NCBI GenBank assembly: GCA_009692015.1
Contig: SIAB01000005.1
Span: forward strand, 1-37,937
DNA length: 37,937 nucleotides
Source: Phycisphaerales bacterium
Lineage (GTDB): Bacteria > Planctomycetota > Phycisphaerae > Phycisphaerales > SM1A02
Direction: 5' to 3'
Shown: positions 27,135 through 37,553 of the stretch, piece after piece
Position numbering within the stretch: position 1 is the stretch's first letter
Layout: every line of letters starts with the position of its first letter
Program-made: the position numbers and the translations under genes
Notes under the pieces: generated by a model
Told to the model about the DNA's origin: nothing
Database searches by the model: none
What the model saw: the letters and a program-made list of their open reading frames with translations, nothing else

Positions 27135-29189
27135 ATGGCACCAACAAAGACTGCAGACGCTCCCACTCCAACGCCTCCAACAATTCGCGGATCCGCCATC
27201 GTGGTCAACGAACCGATCAAGCCCAAGGCGGGTCAGGCTTCGCTCGAAGGTCGTTGGACAATCGATGACTCCGCAGAGATCTTTCAGACGCGGCTGTGGG
27301 GCAAGGGATTCTTCGACATCAACGCCAAGGGACATGTGGTGGTTCGTCCCACGCGGGTGCTCGGTCATGAGATCGATCTCTTCGAAGTCGTGAATGGGAT
27401 GCGCGAGCGCGGTCTGAACACGCCGGTGCTCCTGCATTTCAGCGACTTGCTCGAGCGGCGGATGCGCGACATGCGCGAGGCATTCGCAGCGGCGATCGCC
27501 GAGAACAATTACCAGGGTTCATATTTCGGCGTCTATCCGATCAAGGTGAATCAGCAGCGGCGCGTGGTCGAGGAAGTTCGCCGCAACGGAGTCGAGCTGG
27601 GATTCGGTCTTGAAGTCGGGTCGAAACCAGAGTTGCTCGCGGTCATGGGTCTCACCACTGACTCGCCCGATCGACTCATCATCTGCAACGGCTTCAAGGA
27701 AGAGAAGTACATCGAGTTCGTGACCCTCGCTGCAAAGCTCGGGCGCAACATCATCCCGGTTATCGAGAATGTTGGCGAGCTCAAGTTGATCGTGGAGTAC
27801 GCCAAGCGACTCGGCGTGCGCCCCCAGATCGGCGTGCGCATGAACCTCGCGACTCCGGGTGCTGGAAGGTGGCGGCATTCATCGGGCGTGAAGGCGAAGT
27901 TCGGTCTCTCGCTGACCGAAGTGCTCGAGACTCTGAACTATCTCAAGGACCGCGGCATGGCAGATTGCTTGCAATTGCTGCACTGCCACATGGGCAGCCA
28001 GATTCACGACATTCGTCAGGTCAATGCTGGCGTGAACGAACTCGCGCGCATTTATGTCGAGCTAGTGAAGATGGGTGCGGGCCTCAAGTATCTCGATGTC
28101 GGCGGCGGCATGGGAATCGACTACGACGGAAGCCAGACCGCCTTCGAGTTCTCAACGAATTATTCGCTGCAGGAGTATGCCAGCAGCGTGGTCTACAAGG
28201 CGATGAGCGTCTGCGACGAAGAAGGCGTGGCGCACCCAATCATCGTCACGGAATCGGGCCGGGCGATGGTGGCCCAACAGTCGGTGTTGATCTTCGATGT
28301 GCTGGGTACCAATCGTCCGGATCGATCGCCACCACCCGCCACGCTCGCGGGGCTTCCACTGGTTGATGGCGAGTTGCCCCGTCCGCTGATCGATCTCTGG
28401 GAGTTGCATCAGAGCATCAGCGAGCGTCGGTTGCTCGAGCAGTACCACGATGCGCTCGAGGCGCGCGAAGAGGCGATGCGGCTCTTTTCAGTGGGTTATC
28501 TCACTCTGGAGCACCGGGCGGTCATTGACCAGCTCTTCTGGTCGATCAGTGCGCGCATTCGCGACAAGTCCAAGGACATGGGCGCGCATATGCCCGAAGA
28601 ATTGGCGGATCTCGATTCAACCCTCAGCGATACCTACTTCTGCAATCTCTCGATCTTTCAGAGCCTGCCCGATATCTGGGCGATCAATCAGCTCTTTCCG
28701 ATCATGCCGCTGCATCGACTGGATGAGCGTCCGACTCGCAAGGCGACGATCGCCGACATCACCTGCGACTCAGACGGCAAGGTGGATCGATTCGTGGATG
28801 ATCACGACATCAAGAAGTTTGTTGAGTTGCACGAGTACGAAGAGGGATCGACCTATTTGCTCGGTGCGTTCCTGGTGGGTGCTTATCAAGAAACCCTGGG
28901 CGATCTGCACAACCTCTTTGGCGACACCCATGTGGCGCACATCAAGCTCGACGAGAACGGACAGTGGTGGGTTGATGAAATTGTCGAGGGGGACTCAATC
29001 ACCGAAGTGCTGAAATATGTGCAGTTTGACGCGGCGCAACTGGCGGCCGAGATCCGCCGCGAATGCGAACGCGCCGTGCGGAAGAAGCAACTCTCACCCA
29101 AGGAGAGCAAGCTCTTCATGAAGATCTATGAGGGCGGACTCGCGGGGTACACATACCTCGAGCCCAATCGCACCACACTCGAGTCATGA
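27135..29189 (+). CDS. speA: Biosynthetic arginine decarboxylase
   Basis: YFGVYPIKVNQQRRVVEEV (PLP-binding lysine region), GLEVGSKPELLAVM, HCHMGSQIHD, DVGGGMGIDYDGS and the SpeA C-terminal region. Confidence 0.95.
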   Translation: MAPTKTADAPTPTPPTIRGSAIVVNEPIKPKAGQASLEGRWTIDDSAEIFQTRLWGKGFFDINAKGHVVVRPTRVLGHEIDLFEVVNGMRERGLNTPVLLHFSDLLERRMRDMREAFAAAIAENNYQGSYFGVYPIKVNQQRRVVEEVRRNGVELGFGLEVGSKPELLAVMGLTTDSPDRLIICNGFKEEKYIEFVTLAAKLGRNIIPVIENVGELKLIVEYAKRLGVRPQIGVRMNLATPGAGRWRHSSGVKAKFGLSLTEVLETLNYLKDRGMADCLQLLHCHMGSQIHDIRQVNAGVNELARIYVELVKMGAGLKYLDVGGGMGIDYDGSQTAFEFSTNYSLQEYASSVVYKAMSVCDEEGVAHPIIVTESGRAMVAQQSVLIFDVLGTNRPDRSPPPATLAGLPLVDGELPRPLIDLWELHQSISERRLLEQYHDALEAREEAMRLFSVGYLTLEHRAVIDQLFWSISARIRDKSKDMGAHMPEELADLDSTLSDTYFCNLSIFQSLPDIWAINQLFPIMPLHRLDERPTRKATIADITCDSDGKVDRFVDDHDIKKFVELHEYEEGSTYLLGAFLVGAYQETLGDLHNLFGDTHVAHIKLDENGQWWVDEIVEGDSITEVLKYVQFDAAQLAAEIRRECERAVRKKQLSPKESKLFMKIYEGGLAGYTYLEPNRTTLES

Positions 29190-29202
29190 GGGACGCAGGG
29201 AA

Positions 29203-30027
29203 CTAGGTCGCCAGATCCGCGGGTTCTGCCGTCACAACGCTTTCAGGCTCGGGACTCAGCTGCAGCAATTCGATGTCGATCTCCGCGTCGCCGTCTTCCT
29301 GACGAACCGCAACCTGTTGCTGGCGCGCCAACTCGAGGAGTGCCAAGAAGAGTCCAATCATCTCGCTGCGCGAGCGACCATCGAAAATCTGTCGCATGCT
29401 CAGCCGTCGGCGGTCGGCGTGGGCGAGTCGATCCACCAAATCGGCTTGATGCAGGCTGATCGGTGTATCGTCATATTCGACGCGGTGGTCGCCCAGCCGC
29501 GAGATGTCGACCGACTGCATGATGCGCTCGAATGACTCCACGAGATCGAGCACATGGGCATCCTCGATCTCGACTGAAAACTCGTGCTCGTCGGGATCCG
29601 CAGGCATTTGACCGCCGTGCGATCCCGCAACATATCTGCGCGCGCTCTCTTGGCGCAGTCGATCAAGCGTTCCCGCCGCCGTACGAAACTGCTGATAGGC
29701 CAGCAATTGCTGCACGAGCTCGAAGCGCGGATCGGCGGAACTCGAACGACGCTCGTCCGAGTCTGTGGTCTCGCGGGTTGGGTTTGGCGCCAGCGTGCGC
29801 GACTTGATCTCGACCAGTGTCGCGGCCATCACCAGGAACTCGCCGGCGAGCTCAACATCAATACGGTGAATATTCTTGAGAAAACCAAAGTACTGCTCGG
29901 TGATGTGCGCAATCGGAATATCCGAGATATCGACTTCGCTCCTGCGAACTAGGAACAAGAGAAGATCGAGCGGTCCCTGGAAACTCGAGAGCCTTACTTC
30001 GTACTCATCCTGCGTGGGCATCGGCAC
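29203..30027 (-). CDS. scpA: Segregation and condensation protein A
   Basis: YEVRLSSFQGPLDLLLFLVRRSEVDISDIPIAHITEQYFGFL...ELAGEFLVMAATLVEIKSRTL is diagnostic of ScpA. Confidence 0.92.
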   Translation of the reverse strand: MPMPTQDEYEVRLSSFQGPLDLLLFLVRRSEVDISDIPIAHITEQYFGFLKNIHRIDVELAGEFLVMAATLVEIKSRTLAPNPTRETTDSDERRSSSADPRFELVQQLLAYQQFRTAAGTLDRLRQESARRYVAGSHGGQMPADPDEHEFSVEIEDAHVLDLVESFERIMQSVDISRLGDHRVEYDDTPISLHQADLVDRLAHADRRRLSMRQIFDGRSRSEMIGLFLALLELARQQQVAVRQEDGDAEIDIELLQLSPEPESVVTAEPADLAT

Positions 30028-30051
30028 AGGCTATCCGCTACCCTTCTGCGA

Positions 30052-31074
30052 ATGAAAGCGCCAGCCGCCACAACCGAGTTGATTTTCATGGCTGAGGTGA
30101 TCGAAGCCGAATCGACTGCGCTCGCCGCGATGGCGCGCGCGCTGCGCGCGAGCAGCGATGGCGCGAGCGGGTGGACCAAGGCACTCGATCTCCTCGAGCC
30201 TTGCACCGGGCATGTGGTGGTCAGCGGTCTGGGAAAGTCTGGGTTCATCGGTGCGAAGATCTCGGCAACTTTGGCGAGTTTGGGACAGCCATCGCATTTC
30301 ATTCACCCGGCGGAGGCGGTCCACGGCGACTTGGGTCGCATGCGCGAGGGGGATGTCGCCCTCTTGCTCTCGTACAGCGGCGAAACGGCCGAAGTTGTCG
30401 ATCTCGCGCTCCATCTCAAGGCCGATGGCGTAGCGCGCATTGCCATTTCCTGCCGACCTTCGACCCAACTCGCGCGCCTTTGCGACGCGCATATTGCCGT
30501 TGGCGACATCGTCGAAGCCTGCCCGCTCAACCTCGCCCCGACGGCGAGCACGACTGCGATGCTGGCAGCGGGTGATGCGCTGGCGCTCGCCCTCGCGCGG
30601 CGCCGCAATTTTCAGGCCGATGATTTTCACCGCCATCATCCCGGGGGAATGCTGGGCGCGGGTCTGCGGCAGATCACCGATGTCCTGCGCTTTCGGGTTG
30701 GTCAGAATGTGACGGTGGTTTCAGATGCGCTCACGGTCCGGCAGGCTCTCGCCGCGGCAGGCGCGGGTCGTCGCGCCGGAGCCATTATGCTCATCGATGG
30801 CACGGGTCGTCTCTCTGGCATTTTCACCGACGGCGATCTGCGAAGGCTGGTCAACCTGCAGGGCGCAGAAGGCGCAGTTGGGATCGATGTGCCGGTTGCG
30901 TCGGTCATGACCGCGCGCCCCATTTCGCTGACCGTCGATGCGCTGGTGCGGGATGCGGTGCGCCTGGTGCAGGAGAAGCGGCTCGATGAAGTGCCGGTGG
31001 TGGATGCCCATGGCAAGCCCGTTGGACTCGTTGATGTTCAGGACCTGATCGCGATGCGCGTTGTCGAAGGTTGA
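30052..31074 (+). CDS. kdsD: KpsF/GutQ-family sugar-phosphate isomerase (arabinose-5-phosphate isomerase)
   Basis: SIS domain VVVSGLGKSGFIGAKISATLASLGQPSHFIHPAEAVHGDLG, LSYSGETAEV, HHPGGMLG, plus two CBS domains. Confidence 0.9.
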   Translation: MKAPAATTELIFMAEVIEAESTALAAMARALRASSDGASGWTKALDLLEPCTGHVVVSGLGKSGFIGAKISATLASLGQPSHFIHPAEAVHGDLGRMREGDVALLLSYSGETAEVVDLALHLKADGVARIAISCRPSTQLARLCDAHIAVGDIVEACPLNLAPTASTTAMLAAGDALALALARRRNFQADDFHRHHPGGMLGAGLRQITDVLRFRVGQNVTVVSDALTVRQALAAAGAGRRAGAIMLIDGTGRLSGIFTDGDLRRLVNLQGAEGAVGIDVPVASVMTARPISLTVDALVRDAVRLVQEKRLDEVPVVDAHGKPVGLVDVQDLIAMRVVEG

Positions 31075-31078
31075 GCGC

Positions 31079-31432
31079 ATGGAACTCTACGCAATCGAAG
31101 TCTTCGGCGACCTGCTTGTTCTGCGGGCCGATGGTGGCCTCAACACCGGTACTTCGAGCCAACTCTCCGATCAGGTTACGACCCTGGTGCAGGGCGGGGT
31201 CCAGAAGATCGTGGTGGATTGCACGAAACTCGAAATCATCTCCAGCCTGGGGCTGAGTTCACTGTTGATGCTGCACACCCGAATCAAGCGCGTCGGTGGC
31301 GAGGTGAAACTCTGTGGATTGAAGGGGGCAATCGTGCAAGTGCTGGCCATCACAAAACTCGACAAGGTCTTTGAGTTGTACCCAGATGTCGAGTCTGCCC
31401 GACTCGCCTTTCGCCCCGCGGCGAAGGCGTGA
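31079..31432 (+). CDS. STAS-domain protein (anti-sigma-factor antagonist-like)
   Basis: IVVDCTKLEIISSLGLSSLLMLHTRIKRVGGEVKLCGLKGAIVQVLAITKLDKVFELYPDVESA; start taken at ATG 31079. Confidence 0.85.
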   Translation: MELYAIEVFGDLLVLRADGGLNTGTSSQLSDQVTTLVQGGVQKIVVDCTKLEIISSLGLSSLLMLHTRIKRVGGEVKLCGLKGAIVQVLAITKLDKVFELYPDVESARLAFRPAAKA

Positions 31433-31444
31433 GCGCGCGCAGCG

Positions 31445-33004
31445 CTAACCGCCAATTGCCGGACGACTTCGCTCTCCGATCGCATCGGCGATGAGCTTGG
31501 CGACGCGATCCTGCAATTTCTTTGCCTTGCCGACCGACTCAACCTCAGAGAGATTGTTGGCAAGCACGCTGAAGGCATACCGCGTGCCATCGCGCGCGGT
31601 GACGAATCCACTCAGACAACTCACCTTGTCGATGTATCCCGTCTTGCACTGCACGGTGGCCAGGTCTTGATCGATGTCCCTCATCCGATTGCGCACGGTG
31701 CCAGACTTTCCGGCCACCGCGAGACTTTCCACGAACAGTGGTCCAACCGTCGGGTCTTGTGCAAGCGTCGTAAGCCAAGCGGTCATGCCGTCAGCAGTCA
31801 CGCGATTGCCCCGGGAGAGTCCGCTGCCATCCGAGATCACGAATCCAGTCGCATGCGCGCCAAGTCGCGACGCGAGCGCGGTCGAAACGGCAACCGCTCC
31901 ATTGTTCCAACTTCCCGGCGCGCCGGTTGACTTTGCCCCAAGGCGCTTGAGCAGACTCTCGGCGTAGAGGTTCTGACTCTCAACATTGCAGCGGGTAACG
32001 ACGGTGGCTATGGGTGTCTGCAACACCGGTCCCACCGCAGCGCCAGTCGAGAGGGGTTCATTCGCTCCTGCAATGCGCGCGCTTTCGACGGGAATGCCAG
32101 CCACGCCGAGACGATGCGCGATGCACTGGCCAAGAAAACTCGCGGGATCGCCAATCGATACAGCGATGGGCGAAACATAGGCAGTCTTCACATTTCCGAA
32201 GATGGTCAACTCGCCACGCGCGGGCTCGCGGGCAATCCACATGGTGTTGCGATCATTCTTGCCAGCGCGGCTGGTGCCCTTGTTGACAATCTTGAGCCAG
32301 GGCGATGCCGGACTCACGCTGGTGATTGTGGGGGCGTGCCCAGGATTCGGCGCGGCCGTCACATGCAGGGCATTGCCATGAAAGTTCACCCCAAAGGGTG
32401 GCGAGCAGTACTCCGCGTCGAGCTGATCCTTGGGCCAGAGTGAATGCGCGCCCTCGCGAGCGAAGATGCGGTCATCGATCACCAGTTCGCTCACCCGCGT
32501 CATCCCCGTTGCCTTGATCGCATCCACCCAGGCCGCGAGAAGATGCTCGATCGTCAAACCGGTGTGCACGAATCCATCGGCATCAACATAGTTGGACTGC
32601 GCGAGAAGTTCTGGATCGCCCAGCGCTGGATCTCCATCGCCCAGGATGATGAGCCGATCGCCATCGCGCAAGAGCCTTGTCCGAAAGACGAAGTCGCCGC
32701 CGAGACCCAGGAGTGCCGCACCGGTTGTGAGCAATTTCATATTGCTCGCGGGGACCAGCGGCTCGCTTCCCCGCAGCGACACGACGCACGCGCCGGAAGA
32801 CACATCGCGAACGCTGACTCCGATGACTGCCTTCTTGAGTCCCAGTGCCGCGATCTCGGCTCGAATCGATCCAGCAAGATCGGGTTTCGCCGCCCAAGGG
32901 AGGGCGCCGCTCACCGCGGAGGGGCTGAGACAGAGGGCGAGGAGCGCGACGGCGGGGAAGGAGAAATGACGAACGGAAGGTCGATCCATAAGAATCCAAC
33001 TCAT
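31445..33004 (-). CDS. dacB: D-alanyl-D-alanine carboxypeptidase/endopeptidase (PBP4, peptidase family S13)
   Basis: SNMKLLTTGAALLGLG (SxxK), ISDGSGLSRGNRVTADGM (SxN region), VAGKSGTVRNRM (KSG); signal peptide near ALLALCLSPSAVSGA. Confidence 0.85.
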   Translation of the reverse strand: MSWILMDRPSVRHFSFPAVALLALCLSPSAVSGALPWAAKPDLAGSIRAEIAALGLKKAVIGVSVRDVSSGACVVSLRGSEPLVPASNMKLLTTGAALLGLGGDFVFRTRLLRDGDRLIILGDGDPALGDPELLAQSNYVDADGFVHTGLTIEHLLAAWVDAIKATGMTRVSELVIDDRIFAREGAHSLWPKDQLDAEYCSPPFGVNFHGNALHVTAAPNPGHAPTITSVSPASPWLKIVNKGTSRAGKNDRNTMWIAREPARGELTIFGNVKTAYVSPIAVSIGDPASFLGQCIAHRLGVAGIPVESARIAGANEPLSTGAAVGPVLQTPIATVVTRCNVESQNLYAESLLKRLGAKSTGAPGSWNNGAVAVSTALASRLGAHATGFVISDGSGLSRGNRVTADGMTAWLTTLAQDPTVGPLFVESLAVAGKSGTVRNRMRDIDQDLATVQCKTGYIDKVSCLSGFVTARDGTRYAFSVLANNLSEVESVGKAKKLQDRVAKLIADAIGERSRPAIGG

Positions 33005-33029
33005 CGGCACTCGGCGATCATCTAGGAAA

Positions 33030-33057
33030 GAAAAAAGCCACGCGACTTGCGTGGCCT
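33030..33057 (-). terminator. Rho-independent terminator downstream of tsf
   Basis: On the minus strand GCCACGC-AAGTC-GCGTGGC is followed by TTTTTTCTTTCC; perfect 7-bp stem at 33037-33043/33049-33055. Confidence 0.85.
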
Positions 33058-33095
33058 TTGCTTTCAGTTTGCGAGCGACTCGATCGCGGGCGGGA

Positions 33096-33899
33096 TCAGC
33101 CCCCAACGCGCATGCGCACGAAGGCCTTGATGACCACCCCCTTGGGAAGAATCTCGCGGACGCTCTTCTTGTCATCCTTCACGAACTTCTGTCCCAGCAG
33201 CGTGGTCTCTTCGAAGAACTTACGCACCTTGCCCTCAGCCATCTTCTCTGCGATTTGAGCTGGCTTGCCAGATTCTGCAGCTTCCTTGATCGCTTCGGCG
33301 CGTTTGGCTTCGACAATATCGGCTGGAAGCCCATGCTGATCCACCGCCATTGGAGTTGGAACGGCTGCCGCGATGTGCTGGCAGACACCCGTTGAGATCT
33401 CTGCCGGCATTTCGCCTTCGAACTGCAGGAGCACGCCAACCTTGCCATCGTGATGCGTGTACGAACCGAACGATCCGCCATCGAGGCGCGAACCGCGGGC
33501 GAAGGAGATGTTTTCGCCAGTCTTGGCGCGCAATCGATCGATTGCTGCCGTCATCTCGGCACTCATCGAGATCGCGCCCGCTGCCGCGGCGAGCGACTTC
33601 GCGGCGAGTTCCTTGGCAAGCGCCCGAAACTCATCGTTCTTCGCGGTGAAATCCGTCTCCGAACGAACTTCGAGAATCGCCGCCTTCGCGCCGTCAGTCA
33701 CAATCGCGATGCAGCCCTCACCAGCGGCGCGATCCGATCGCGTGTCCATCTTGCCCTTGAGCCGCTCCCGCAGCAGGGCCTCTGCCTTGCCGAGATCGGC
33801 TCCAGTTTCGAGGAGCGCCTTTCGGCAATCACCAAAGCCCAGCCCCGTGGCGGTGCGCAGTGCCATCACCAATTTTGCATCAATGTCTGCAGTGGTCAT
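33096..33899 (-). CDS. tsf: Elongation factor Ts
   Basis: MTTADIDAKLVMALRTATGLGFGDCRKALLETGADLGKAEALLRERL...EVRSETDFTAKNDEF; start at ATG 33899. Confidence 0.93.
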   Translation of the reverse strand: MTTADIDAKLVMALRTATGLGFGDCRKALLETGADLGKAEALLRERLKGKMDTRSDRAAGEGCIAIVTDGAKAAILEVRSETDFTAKNDEFRALAKELAAKSLAAAAGAISMSAEMTAAIDRLRAKTGENISFARGSRLDGGSFGSYTHHDGKVGVLLQFEGEMPAEISTGVCQHIAAAVPTPMAVDQHGLPADIVEAKRAEAIKEAAESGKPAQIAEKMAEGKVRKFFEETTLLGQKFVKDDKKSVREILPKGVVIKAFVRMRVGG

Positions 33900-33924
33900 C
33901 TGTTTTCCTTTCTGCCAAACCAGA

Positions 33925-34782
<858 letters not shown>

Positions 34783-34803
34783 TGGGGGATCCTTCTGAAT
34801 CAA

Positions 34804-34819
34804 ACTCCGCGAACGGAGT
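34804..34819 (-). promoter_or_regulatory. Hairpin in the rpsB 5' leader
   Basis: Minus-strand ACTCCG-TTCG-CGGAGT, 6-bp stem with TTCG loop, about 20 nt upstream of the rpsB start. Confidence 0.5.
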
Positions 34820-34936
34820 CAGCGACACCCGAGTGATCGGCCGGTGAGCCTTGCGGCGCCGCGCACTCGATAGGGCGCTTGGCGTGACGAACGAAGAGAA
34901 GTCCCATACTCACCGAAGCAGGGGACTGTTTCCACC

Positions 34937-34960
34937 CTGACCGAATACAAACTCGGTCAG
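34937..34960. repeat. Inverted repeat CTGACCGA-N8-TCGGTCAG in the rpsB/phosphomannomutase divergent spacer
   Basis: Perfect 8-bp arms at 34937-34944 and 34953-34960, 8-nt spacer. Confidence 0.75.
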
Positions 34961-34998
34961 AAGTAGCGGATCGGTAGTGTAAACAAGTCCTTCATGAT

Positions 34999-36417
34999 TT
35001 GGCAACTACTATCTCGCGCATGCTCGAAAAGGTTTTCAAGGCGTATGACATCCGGGCGACTTATCCCGCGCCGCTCGATGAGGCGACTGCGTGGCGAATT
35101 GGCTATGGGACTGCCCGCTGGTTGACTGAGCGAGCCGGGCAGGATGGTTGGGACCATCCCAAAATGCGTCACATCGTGGTTGGCAGGGACATGCGAAAGA
35201 GTTCGCCATCGCTCGCGGCGGCGTTGAAGCGCGGCATTCGAGATTTCGGCGCGCATGTTGTCGATGTGGGCATGGTCGATACACCGATGACTTATTTCGC
35301 CATCAATCATCTTGGATGTGCGGGTGGGATTGAGGTCACTGCGAGTCACAATCCAGCCCACTACAACGGATTCAAGGTCAGTCGCGTGCGCGCCAAGCCG
35401 GTGGGAACGGGCAGTGGTCTCGAGGTCATTCGCGCCTATGCCGAGGCGTGCGAAGAGGGAAAGGTCGAGTCGCGTGCCGGGCGCGAGGAGTCGATGGATT
35501 TGTGGAGTGCATATCGCGATCACCTGCTGCGCCTCTTGGATTCGTCGGTGCTTGATGGCAGCGTGCGATTGCGGGTTGCAATCGATGCGAGCAATGGGAT
35601 GGCTGGAACGATGGTCCCCAAGGTGCTCGACGGAGTCGCGGGTCTTGAGATTCAGCAGATCAATTTCGACAATCGCTCCGGCGAATTCGTGCATGAGCCC
35701 AATCCGCTGGTCGAAGCGAATTTGGAATCGGTGCGCACTGCAGTCATTGCCGGCAAGATGGATTTCGGTGTCTGCTTCGATGGCGATGCGGATCGCTGCG
35801 TGATTATCGATGAGCAGGGCAAGACCCTCGGGTGCGATCTCTTGCTTGCTGCGCTCGCTGGCGATGTGCTCAAGAGTGCTCCAGGGGCGGCGGTGGTCTA
35901 TGACTTGCGATCATCGCGCAGCGTGCGCGAGGCGATCATCGAAGCGGGGGGAGTGCCGGTCGAGAGTCGGGTGGGTCATGTGTTCATGAAAGCCAAGCTC
36001 GCCGACACCGGCGCACCGATTGGCGGCGAGCTTTCTGGGCACTTCTATTTCGCTGACATGTTCAATGCGGATAGCGGCATTCGCGCGTTCATCGCGGTGG
36101 CGAGTTTGGTCGCAACCCATCGCAAGCCACTCTCGCAGATCATCGCGCCGTTTCGGCGCTACCAACAATCGGGTGAGATCAATTTTCAGATCGAGGACAA
36201 GTTGGGCGCGCTCGCTGCACTGCGCGCGGCGTATCCCACTGGAAAGTTCACCGAACTCGATGGACTGAGTCTCGATGCGGGAGAGTGGTGGTGCAATGTG
36301 CGGATGAGCAACACAGAGCCGCTGCTGCGCCTCAATCTCGAAGCGAAGGAGCGTGCAACGGTGGATCGACAGGTTGCCGCGCTCACGCCGCTGCTTGGCG
36401 TGCGGGTGGAGCATTGA
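34999..36417 (+). CDS. Phosphomannomutase/phosphoglucomutase
   Basis: FKAYDIRATYP, VGRDMRKSSP, TASHNPAHYNGFK (phosphoserine loop), FDGDADRC (metal loop), GGELSGHFYF and C-terminal MSNTEPLLRLNLEA. The true start may be the ATG at 35020 (MLEKVFKAYDIR). Confidence 0.9.
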   Translation: MATTISRMLEKVFKAYDIRATYPAPLDEATAWRIGYGTARWLTERAGQDGWDHPKMRHIVVGRDMRKSSPSLAAALKRGIRDFGAHVVDVGMVDTPMTYFAINHLGCAGGIEVTASHNPAHYNGFKVSRVRAKPVGTGSGLEVIRAYAEACEEGKVESRAGREESMDLWSAYRDHLLRLLDSSVLDGSVRLRVAIDASNGMAGTMVPKVLDGVAGLEIQQINFDNRSGEFVHEPNPLVEANLESVRTAVIAGKMDFGVCFDGDADRCVIIDEQGKTLGCDLLLAALAGDVLKSAPGAAVVYDLRSSRSVREAIIEAGGVPVESRVGHVFMKAKLADTGAPIGGELSGHFYFADMFNADSGIRAFIAVASLVATHRKPLSQIIAPFRRYQQSGEINFQIEDKLGALAALRAAYPTGKFTELDGLSLDAGEWWCNVRMSNTEPLLRLNLEAKERATVDRQVAALTPLLGVRVEH

Positions 36418-36518
36418 GGGGGGGTAGATGGTTGCTTGGGGTGGTCTTTCTTGACCTCGGTTCTTGTCGGGGTAGGTTTTGAGTTGATCGGGTTCCTAGG
36501 TTTGGTGGCAGTTCTCCC

Positions 36519-36524
36519 GGAGGT
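36519..36524 (+). promoter_or_regulatory. Strong Shine-Dalgarno site GGAGGT, 5 nt before ATG 36530
   Basis: ccGGAGGTttcacATGATG. Confidence 0.7.
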
Positions 36525-36529
36525 TTCAC

Positions 36530-37061
36530 ATGATGTCTCAACGAATGTCGGCAAGAGAGATTCGAACCAATGTCCATGCGTCGGTTGCGATTGCGTTGGC
36601 TGCTGTGGTCGTCTGCGGAAGGCGCCGCGACTGTTCCGATGGATGTTTTCAACAGCGGAATCCCTCCCAACGGATCGGTGACGCTGCGATTTGAGGCCTC
36701 GATTGCAGTTGATCCTAATGTTTGCCTTGCAGGGTCTTGGGTCGAGGCAACGCTTGAGTATTCAAGCAGCACTCCCGCCGACTGCAACGCCAACGGACTG
36801 CTCGATACATGTGAAATCGACGAAGGACTCGGCGCGGATCTGAACAACAATGGCATCTTGGATGAGTGCGAGAATCCTGTGACGACCTGCCCCCCCGACT
36901 TCAATGGTGATGGATTCGTCGACGGCCTTGATCTGGTTGCCTTGCTCGCGGCCTGGGGCAGCACAACAATGCCCGCGCTTGACCTCAATCAGGATGGCGT
37001 GATCAACGCGTCAGATCTGGCATATGTGCTCGCCGGGTGGGGCGTCTGCGCGCCCAATTGA
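36530..37061 (+). pseudogene. Secreted protein with C-terminal dockerin-like EF-hand repeats; apparent frameshift between signal peptide and mature part
   Basis: ATG 36530 frame: MMSQRMSAREIRTNVHASVAIALAAVVVCG... (signal peptide with SD). Other frame from about 36615: SAEGAATVPMDVFNSGIPP...ADCNANGLLDTCEIDEGLGADLNNNGILDECE...CPPDFNGDGFVDGLDLVALLAAWGSTTMPALDLNQDGVINASDLAYVLAGWGVCAPN*. Confidence 0.65.
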
Positions 37062-37094
37062 ATCGAGTCCTCCGATCGCTATCCTTCAAACCCA

Positions 37095-37517
37095 ATGGAA
37101 AGCACTCAGACTGATACCGCCTGCGTCGTCCTTGAGTCCGTGAGTGATGCGCGCGTTGTCGTGGCAATACCACGGACGAGTTATCGACTCGACCTTGTGA
37201 ACGCCGCACCAGCGGGGAGCACTCCAAGATTGTCAGCAGAGGTCGGTCGACACATTCATGGAGTGGTGCATGCCCGCGCTCTCAAGATGCACCGTGCCAC
37301 TGCCGGCGGTGTGTTCATCGAGCCCGTTGATGGACATCCGCGGAGTGTGCAGGGTCGTGTACTCGCCACCGACACCGCGCGCAACCAAATCTTGGCGCAT
37401 GTTGTGATTCCGATGTGGATCGCCGTGCCTGCTGGTCAGGCCGCAGCTGATTTTTCAACTGGCGAATTGCTCAACTTCTATGTCGAGAGCGGGACGGCGT
37501 TCACGATCGCGTCGTGA
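37095..37517 (+). CDS. Hypothetical protein
   Basis: Open reading frame of 140 aa beginning MESTQTDTACVVLESVSDARVVVAIPR; no recognised motif. Confidence 0.5.
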   Translation: MESTQTDTACVVLESVSDARVVVAIPRTSYRLDLVNAAPAGSTPRLSAEVGRHIHGVVHARALKMHRATAGGVFIEPVDGHPRSVQGRVLATDTARNQILAHVVIPMWIAVPAGQAAADFSTGELLNFYVESGTAFTIAS

Positions 37518-37553
37518 GTTGAGAGCGGGTCAGGCCGCCGTTGTCTCGCGCAC

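Noticed and set aside
30052-31432. kdsD plus STAS protein as a novel signalling unit
   Set aside because: Both families are common and short-distance co-orientation alone does not support a functional system.
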